Shown: in pieces, positions 57,560-64,000 of the stretch
How positions within the stretch are numbered: position 1 is the first letter of the stretch
How the letters are laid out: the number at the start of each line of letters is the position of its first letter
NCBI GenBank assembly: GCA_965153455.1
Contig: OZ234493.1
Location: forward strand, 20,078,213-20,142,212
DNA from: Sphagnum compactum
Lineage: Eukaryota; Bryophyta; Sphagnopsida; Sphagnales
Length of the DNA: 64,000 bases
Reading direction: 5' to 3'
Made by a program: the position numbers and the translations under genes
Notes under the pieces: model-generated
Databases searched by the model: none
Told to the model about the DNA's origin: nothing
Seen by the model: the letters and a program-made list of their open reading frames with translations, nothing else

Positions 57560-58740
57560 CTAGAGCTTGAAAGGTTGATATTTTGACCCATAAAACATGC
57601 TTATACTTAGGAGTTGGAGAGAAATATTACATGGGTGTCGAAAGTCGGGTTGGTAGGTCTGTTTGAAATTGAGTGGAGAGTACCATGCCATTTATATGTT
57701 GGTAGAGTTTTTAATACCTTTTAGATCAAGGGAGAGATTATTTATACAAGATTAAGTGAGAAGATTGTAGTTGTAGACAAACATTTGATCATAGATGTTT
57801 TCAAAATCTCCAACATTAGTTGGAAGGAGCAAAAGCAAGTGGATAAGTAAACTACAGAACCTATGTTTCAACGCATTGCTTTGCTAGGAACTTATGTTAA
57901 TGCAGAACAATGGAGTGTCGGTAAGATGAAAAACCCTTATGACATTCTTTTTCTTGCACTGGTCCAAATAATATATCATAGAGACAAATTGTGGTACTTT
58001 AGTAACAAAAGTACTGTATCCATCCTATCAAAGGAAAATATGTACATTGGGCAGATATAATGTTTAAATTCTGTAGAAACCAACATTATATCTGTATAAT
58101 TATTACAATTCTTTCTACAAAACTGGTTAAGTGGACAACATCTTAGACAAAAATGCTAAGAAGTATAGTCAAGGCTAATCCTAAATGCCCTCTTGCATCA
58201 TTTAGTAGATCCCCAAGATAAAAACCATAATTGGAGAGGAAGGGACAAGACATGGGGCAACAAAATATGGTAGATTTTGAGGATGAAGAAGAGGAGGAAA
58301 AACCTTTGCAGATAAATATGAGAATGCAAATGAGAGGAACAATTTCAATCTCGAAGGTATTTTGGCATTGCATATTATTTCAAGACAACAACATCCTTAG
58401 GAAGAAGTACAGATATTTGCATCATTTGCAACTATTTGCCAAATAGAACAAATGGCTAAACAGAAACTACAAGTTGAACATCTTCATGAATAACAAGCTC
58501 CATAGCTTGAAATCCTAGCACAACCATAGTAGAAGCAAAGATAGAGATTTGTGTCTCCAAAACCATAAATGATTGGATGTTTTCCACCATGTTTGCCATC
58601 TCCATAGCAACAAGCACATGTGCAAACTAAAACATTTCAAATTCTACAATAGGATGATAGGCCATCATCCTCAACAAGATTGTACGATTTTGAAGAGTTA
58701 GGTTTGGAACCTATAAGAGTGTAGGGCCATTTGTAAAAAC
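57560..58740 (+). pseudogene. Decayed coding region after LTR S, possibly gag-like
   Basis: A frame with stops can be followed over about 1.2 kb. Its parts are LERNITWVSKVGLVGLFEIE (about 57610-57670), VVDKHLIIDVFKISNISW (about 57770-57825), the open stretch 57863-58060 and an acidic run DEEEEEKP (58278-58304). A Gln-rich part (58400-58720) ends in DFEELGLEPIRV. In the last part most stops stand where Gln codons would be expected. The position behind an LTR and the composition suggest a retroelement gag, but no zinc knuckle or named family is seen. Confidence in coding origin is moderate and in function low. Confidence 0.45.
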
Positions 58741-59829
58741 ATGTAGAGGGGATACTCCAATGTTTTAGGTCACTAGGCATACATGTGGATCTTTGAGTTA
58801 GGAAGCAAAAAGGGGTCAATATTAAATGATGGATGAATTAAATCATATTAAGATTTCGAACTTAAAATCTTGGAACATCACAACTTTGCTTCTAAAATAC
58901 AAAGAAGTTCTGTAAAGCCCTAGTTGGTACACCCATCAACTTTTAAATCATTCAAAACAAACTAAAAATGAAGACAATATAGGGCTGGAATTAAAGAGAG
59001 GTCTTGAATTATTTTTTCAAGATTTTTGAAATAAATTATCATTCATCCTCTTCATGTGTTTTTTGTGTTGCTTTTTGACTTTTGACACTCAAAGAACATT
59101 TGTGGCCTTTTAATTTGCTTATCCAATGACACAAAAAATGTTCAATTTGGTTAAGGAATGAAGAAAATATTGAAAAATGTTTGGTGATAGGTACATGTTT
59201 GTTGATGGGCAATTTTACTTCACTTCTTTGAGGATGGGATTCTGGTTCTTTCATAGAACCAACTTGATTCTCCAAAAAAAAAAAAAAAAACAAACGTAAT
59301 TGATTTTCAATAACCTAGTTCTCAATTGGTGAGAACTATCAATTTGGTTTTCAAACTAGATATCACCAAATGTGCTACCATTTGGTTTTCATTGTGAGAA
59401 CTGGTTTGAGATTGATCTAAGAATTGGGGTCCTAGTGAGAACCACCCAACATCGGTCCAAACATAATCATGTAATCATACATGTAACATGCCTCTATGCC
59501 ATTAGTCTAGTCTAGGTAGATATGTGAGGTAGCTAGCGAAGAAGCATGTTGGGCAACACTGAGAAGCAAGCCCAGGATTCTGGGAAGCACATCGCAAAAG
59601 GAAGTTATATTTGTGTGTGCAATCGATTTACACCTTGGATGTCATGGGGTGCTGGCCTAAACAAAATAAGCAAAACAAAGCTGATAAAGTCTTGTTCATC
59701 AAGTGTGGTGATATTACACGCTGGGGGTTCTTCTATTCAATCATGACAACAATCATCAATTTTTGGAATGAAAACTAACAATTGATCAAATGAGTTGCAT
59801 CAATAAACCCCCAAATTTGGATGCTCAGA
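58741..59829. other. No gene recognised
   Basis: Weak coding-like traces continue to about 58900, then AT-rich DNA with an A run at 59274-59290. No open frame supports a gene. Confidence 0.45.
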
Positions 59830-60330
59830 TTCGGAACATCTGCCAGGTCGACGTTTCATCCTGATGTCCTTGGGACGTCCTGTCGCGATGTGAGGTTGCC
59901 AACCCTGAGACAGAACCGAGCTACTGTAATGGAAAGTTGAGGGAGCGACGTGTTGGGCCCCCTGAACAATCCACTACACCGCCTAAAAAATCAGGGTTAG
60001 TTACGAAACAGATCAGGAATTTTGCAGAAGCAAGTGTGCTGGCCATCAGACTCACAAGCCAGGGGTGGGGATTGCGGTCTAGGTCTGCGCTGGAACCGGG
60101 ATGTAAGTAAGTAGTAAGTACGTGTGGACCCGAGGCAAGGAAATACTTACAAGAGCCGGCTGGCGGTCTCCGCGGGTGTCAGCGAGGGTGCAACCTGAGC
60201 GGGGAACTGAGCTGGACAGCAGCAAAGCCGGCTGCGATAGCTTGTTTCTCGACTTTCTCTCTTGCAGTCCTGCCACTAGTTCAGGACTAGTTGCCCTCCT
60301 GCGTTAAAACTGTATCCGACCGCAGCCCGC
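59830..60330. other. GC- and CpG-rich island, no gene recognised
   Basis: Much richer in GC than both flanks. A GTAAGTAAGTAGTAAGTAC stretch lies at about 60103. A 61-codon plus-strand frame (60122-60307) and a 65-codon reverse frame (60079-60276) overlap and show no motif. It could be a decayed LTR, a captured gene piece, or the 5' end of a lost gene. Confidence 0.4.
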
Positions 60331-60796
60331 GTGTGTACCTTAAATAACATTCGAAACAAGCCTCATAAACCACGTGGGGTGGAATGAAGAAGGGCAATCC
60401 CATGAGCTTTTGACTGCAATTCCCTTCTCACTTTGCATATGTTGGAACTTTCTTCTCTTGACTCTTGCCTCTATCATTAACAGATAGGTAGGTTTGAGGT
60501 CCCTAGTCCCCTACCTAGTGTGGCCAGAAAGAACCAGCGCCCACCAACTAGCACACCATGCAAGATGGATGATATGTGAACATGAAACACTTTTTCATTG
60601 TGTTCCTGTCCTGTAATCAATCACAGCGGTTAACTGTGTATCAACCATCCACATATCTACCTAGAAGCAATCAAGTATCTCACGTACTTACTTACCTTGA
60701 TAGTAATAACCATTTACATTTCTTACCCACTTGCCTATGGTACTTATCGATTTACATAAGTAATTAATTAGGTAGTGTGAGGTGGAAGTAAGCCTT
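60331..60796. other. No gene recognised
   Basis: Contains scattered CTACCTA/TTACTTACC motifs (60510-60690) but no element ends. Confidence 0.45.
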
Positions 60797-60984
60797 GGGT
60801 GAACCAGCACCCATGATGGTGCCATGATAAAAATCCCAAAATTCATATAAATTATTTCTAATTATTACAAATAACCCATTCTTACACTAAATCAAGGTCT
60901 CTGAGTTCAAATCTAAAATTTGTGTGCTTAATACAAGGGCTCACTCAAAAAGGCAAAGGTACCAATGTCGGTGCTGGTTCACCC
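60797..60984. mobile_element. Small TIR element (188 bp)
   Basis: GGGTGAACCAGCACC at the left and its exact complement at the right end, with GGTxCC continuing the pairing to about 27 bases. The interior is AT-rich and non-coding. The target duplication is not clear, and the superfamily is unknown. Confidence 0.6.
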
Positions 60985-61283
60985 TGGCCATGGAGGTAGG
61001 AGGGTTTACAAGGTAGGTACCCAAGGTGGATTCCACCATGGTTACACAGGTGGTTCATCCACAACTGGGTCCCTGGAGCTTTCCAATGGATGGTGCACTG
61101 ATATGGGTGCTCGGTCACACGATCCTCTACTTAGATCTGGTAGTTAAAACAGGTACCATGTAAGGATAAGCCTTCATGGCCCAGTGGGCACCGTCAGATT
61201 GCAAAGTTCTAAGGACTTTTCCTAGGTACAGATTCTCTCCTTGCATCCGTGCAGGTATGCTTGCAAGTTACTATTCTATATTA

Positions 61284-61667
61284 GAGTTGTCCGTAAAGTC
61301 ACCCTCTGTTTCACCCCCAATCTCCTCTGCTTTCGCCCCCTATCCCCTTTTTCGATAGAGAGCAAAGAAATTTTATTAAATCTGGGTATGAAATGCTGAA
61401 ACTCAGCATTTAATGTACAAGGTTCAAGACTAATCATAGTAGTTGTACCCGTACGAGCAGTGAAAAAATATGTAGCAGCAGTGCAGGCGCTCAGGAAAAA
61501 AGAATCACAGGATGAAACTCAGTTTACCACAAAAATTGGTGGAAAGACTAGTTTGGGTCCCAGTTATTTCCTTTCGTAAAATTTTCATTCCCAGTTACGC
61601 ATTCGATGCCCTATTATACCAAAATTGGCCATTCTTCCCCCTAATCGCCTGACTTTACAGATAACTC
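61284..61667. mobile_element. MITE-like TIR element (384 bp)
   Basis: The left end GAGTTGTCCGTAAAGTCA and the complement of the right end, GAGTTATCTGTAAAGTCA, differ at two of 18 bases. ATAT lies near both outer ends but its exact position relative to the TIR is ambiguous. Inside is a 9-bp hairpin (AAATGCTGA / TCAGCATTT, 61391-61411). No coding capacity. Confidence 0.65.
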
Positions 61668-62115
61668 AAATATGTTATCCCAGTTTTGCAAGATGGGATA
61701 TAGTGATAGTCAAAAGATTTGTATAGTGATGTCCCTCATGATTTACTCTAGTTTTGGTTTCTGTTGGTAGAATTTATGGAAGTTCGTATTTCTACACAAT
61801 TATTTTATCCCACTTTGCAAGACAGCTATATAAACTTTGCCAATTGCAATCTGGAGTCCCTCAAGATATACTGTACCTATAACTCATGTTCAACCCTAAT
61901 TTCTTAAAAGATCCAGCCCAAAAAAAAAACAAAAAACTAAGAGCAGCAGTTTGATGAAATTCTAAAAAATCACACAAAGTTCAAAACACAAAATAACTTT
62001 GAAACCTATTATTGGACTTAGCACAGATACTATTGTTGAAATTCTAAAGTATTCAGACTGAAGCTTCTGGGTGCCCTTTATTCAAAACAATAAAATATAA
62101 ATTCAGCAAGATTTG
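61668..62115. other. No gene recognised
   Basis: Non-coding sequence between the MITE and repeat T, including a 9-A run at 61921. Confidence 0.5.
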
Positions 62116-62202
62116 TTGGCCAGGCAAGGATATTGTGTTTAGATTCATTATAGAGTACTAGTGTGAACCCGGTGCATAATGCACCCGTCGAGCTCCCCCT
62201 CG

Positions 62203-62310
62203 CCCGGTCCTTCCCATTGCCCACTCCGGTTCTTTACCCCGTCGACCCCCCTCCCCCCGGTTCTTCGCATTTTCCACTCCGATTCTTTAACCCGTTGATC
62301 CCCCCCCCCC
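62203..62310 (+). repeat. 54-bp tandem duplication inside the Helitron
   Basis: Two units built on GGTTCTTCCCATTGCCCACT and TTCTTTACCCCGTCGACCCC, each ending in a C run (62250-62256 and 62300-62311). Confidence 0.75.
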
Positions 62311-62397
62311 CTGTTCCCCTGTTATATATAATTAACTTCTCGCCCTGTGTTGGCCCCCCCAGTGCTGGCCCCGCCCCGCCCCGTTACCAAGCCCTGT

Positions 62398-62466
62398 CAT
62401 AGAAAATGCATTGCTCGGTTCTGCCATAGAAAATGCAGAGGCCGGTTCTATCATAGAATTGCAGCA
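62398..62466 (+). repeat. 28-bp tandem repeat inside the Helitron
   Basis: Two full units CATAGAAAATGCA + CGGTTCT and a third partial unit CATAGAATTGCAG. Confidence 0.75.
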
Positions 62467-62490
62467 CAATTGTCGTGTCAGACAGACGTA

Positions 62491-62736
62491 CCGGGAGTGC
62501 CGGGTCGGGTCCAGCTGTAACAGACCTCTCCCTCCCCCACCCCCCACGCCGGAGCCGGTTGGCCTGAACGCCGGGCCCCATCCCATCACAGACAAACGTA
62601 GTGAAATTTCTGTCAGGTCGAAATCCGGGAGTGCCGGGCCGGGTCCAGCTGTAACAGACCTCTCCTTCCCCAACCCCCCACGCCGGGCCCGGTCGGCCTG
62701 AACGCCGGGCCCCATCACAGACAGACGTAGTGAATT
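62491..62736 (+). repeat. 134-bp tandem duplication inside the Helitron
   Basis: CCGGGAGTGCCGGGYCGGGT, then CAGCTGTAACAGACCTCTCC, a CCCCCCACGCCGG block and GCCTGAACGCCGGGCCCCAT occur at 62491 and again at 62625. Confidence 0.85.
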
Positions 62737-63003
62737 AATATATATGATAGTAGCTTAAGGGATTTTGGCCCCTATGTAGTAGGTCTATTTTTATACAAGG
62801 ACTTCTGAAATATGATATTTTGGCTTTTGTTGAAACTTGAGATTAGTTATAGAGTTATGATATCTTGAAGGATTTTGGTTTCTTTTAGAGGATTTTTTTT
62901 AAGATTATATTTTTGCATGGTGAAATATTTGAATTTCTACGATTCTTCTTTTGCCTTAAGATACTTTTTAATGTAAATGGCAAGGCCACAGTGTGACAAA
63001 CCC

Positions 63004-64000
63004 CTTGTTGAACATGAGTTGTAGCTATGCTATTCTAGCTTCAGTTTATAGTGCAGATTCACCTTATACAACATTTGGTCCAATTTAGGCCATGTATGTA
63101 AGAAATTCCTAATCTGGTTCCTAAACCTATGTACAATTTCATACCAAGTCTCTAAAGTGGATGGGTGGAGTTGTAAGCCTTGGTATTGAACTTGACATCC
63201 ATTAAACTTCAAGAGTCCAAAGATTCGAACAAACTACCATGCATGAATGAATCCCCCCCTCCAGCCACCTCACAATGAACATTTCCCATATCTGTGGCCA
63301 GAAACATTCATCATAGATCTTTATTGGATCAAAAGTATTTTCCAACAGACTTTATCCTCAATTGACCAGATTTGACCATATAGATAATAGTACTCATTTG
63401 AGGTTTTCAAAAATCTACATATTTAAGATTGCATGGCCAAATCATAACCGTTGGAATGCCTTATCACTCCAAAACTTTTTGATGTAGGTTAATGACATAC
63501 TGTTCAAAGCAGATAGTGGAATAAACAAGACATACTTAAATAGTTGAAATTTGTCATGTTGGTCTTTGCAATGATCAAGTAAGATCAAATCTTCCAACTT
63601 CAACACCCCGTTGTTTACAATGTTGGTGTTGGATTAAGTAGGTCCACATGAAATTGGTGTGTCATCCACAAATGATGCTTGAATTGAATTGTGACTTTCC
63701 ACTTGGCTCTTTTTAATTTATGGTGAATTTTTGCAAGGTGGTGACAAAATGTTTTGTGAAAGTTTTCTTTTTTTAGTGTAAATGTGAAAAAATTGCTATT
63801 TACATGAAAAAAAAAATTGCCAAACTTTCGAAACCACAAAATTGAAAAAAAAAAACCCACTGATTACACTGAGTCAATAAACAATTTTGAATGCCATTTT
63901 AAATTAGCAACCCATTGCAAATTGGACTGTTTCAAATTGCAATATTTCCACACATAAAACAAAAAAAAAATGGGCTTATATTGATGACATGTTTTCTGTG
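63004..64000. other. No gene recognised
   Basis: AT-rich DNA to the window end, with A runs at 63807, 63845 and 63961. Small open frames of 60-81 codons show no motif. Confidence 0.5.

Larger units (their letters stand above)
62158..62747 (-). mobile_element. Non-autonomous Helitron (590 bp), insertion between A and T
   Basis: Read on the reverse strand it starts TC (TCATATATATTAATTC) and ends with a short hairpin (GGTGCA-TTA-TGCACC), nine bases, then CTAG. It is inserted between A and T with no target duplication. These are the defining marks of Helitrons (rolling-circle transposons). The uninterrupted sister repeat at 40.7 kb confirms both borders to the base. It is very GC-rich compared with the host repeat and consists largely of internal tandem duplications. 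There is no Rep/helicase coding sequence; open frames inside overlap on both strands and look like by-products of GC content. Confidence 0.88.
62116..63003. repeat. Repeat family T, copy interrupted by a Helitron
   Basis: The outer parts (62116-62157 and 62748-63003) align with 40657-40975. The two halves rejoin without gain or loss of bases when 62158-62747 is left out. Confidence 0.85.

Noticed and set aside
62163-62718. Pro/Gly-rich frames up to 128 codons
   Set aside because: Translations of GC-rich tandem repeats inside a Helitron, open on both strands.
1-64000. Operon, phage, defence or biosynthetic gene cluster
   Set aside because: No bacterial-type gene organisation; every recognisable coding region is a decayed plant retroelement.

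Overview
The window looks like a gene-poor stretch of nuclear DNA from a large, repeat-rich land-plant genome. The evidence is AT-rich sequence, old Ty3/gypsy retrotransposons, several families of small terminal-inverted-repeat (TIR) elements, plant-type CACTA ends and a Helitron. The species cannot be fixed from the sequence alone. No intact host gene, tRNA, rRNA or CRISPR array was found. One short possible exon (41973-42071) is listed with low confidence.

1-20288. Two related, decayed Ty3/gypsy elements lie head to tail. Element 1 (1-6951) is cut by the window edge and runs gag, protease, RT, RNase H, integrase, 3' LTR. Its LTR is split by a reverse-oriented solo LTR of another family (5605-6558). 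Between the elements (7.6-8.3 kb) are two small TIR elements. Element 2 (9992-20288) has both LTRs but no RT/RNase H: that place holds a reverse-strand coiled-coil reading frame. Its gag is split by a non-autonomous CACTA element with a 3-bp target duplication.

20289-32331. This part is mostly unannotatable AT-rich DNA, with two hAT-like MITEs, a mini-CACTA, a perfect 20-bp hairpin, and a GC-richer solo LTR (30501-31309).

32332-47559. Two long CACTA-like elements dominate. The first (32332-34991) is full of CCTAGGG-type arrays and holds an inverted copy of another repeat; the second (45662-47559) belongs to the family found at 13456 and 52960. Between them lie a very decayed copy of the solo-LTR family, a MITE pair, a repeat that later serves as an empty-site control, a GC-rich island with the possible exon, and a PIF/Harbinger-like MITE.

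47560-64000. Further gypsy pieces come in scrambled order (RT-RNase H, then gag-protease, then integrase), with a tRNA-derived SINE-like head and a third CACTA copy between them. Then come a + strand LTR with a decayed coding region behind it, two small TIR elements, and a GC-rich 590-bp Helitron inserted A^T into a repeat whose uninterrupted sister copy is at 40.7 kb.

The features do not form a pathway. The window is a layered record of transposon insertion and decay. The clearest events are those where the insertion point can be read to the base: the Helitron and the CACTA copies with matching 3-bp duplications.
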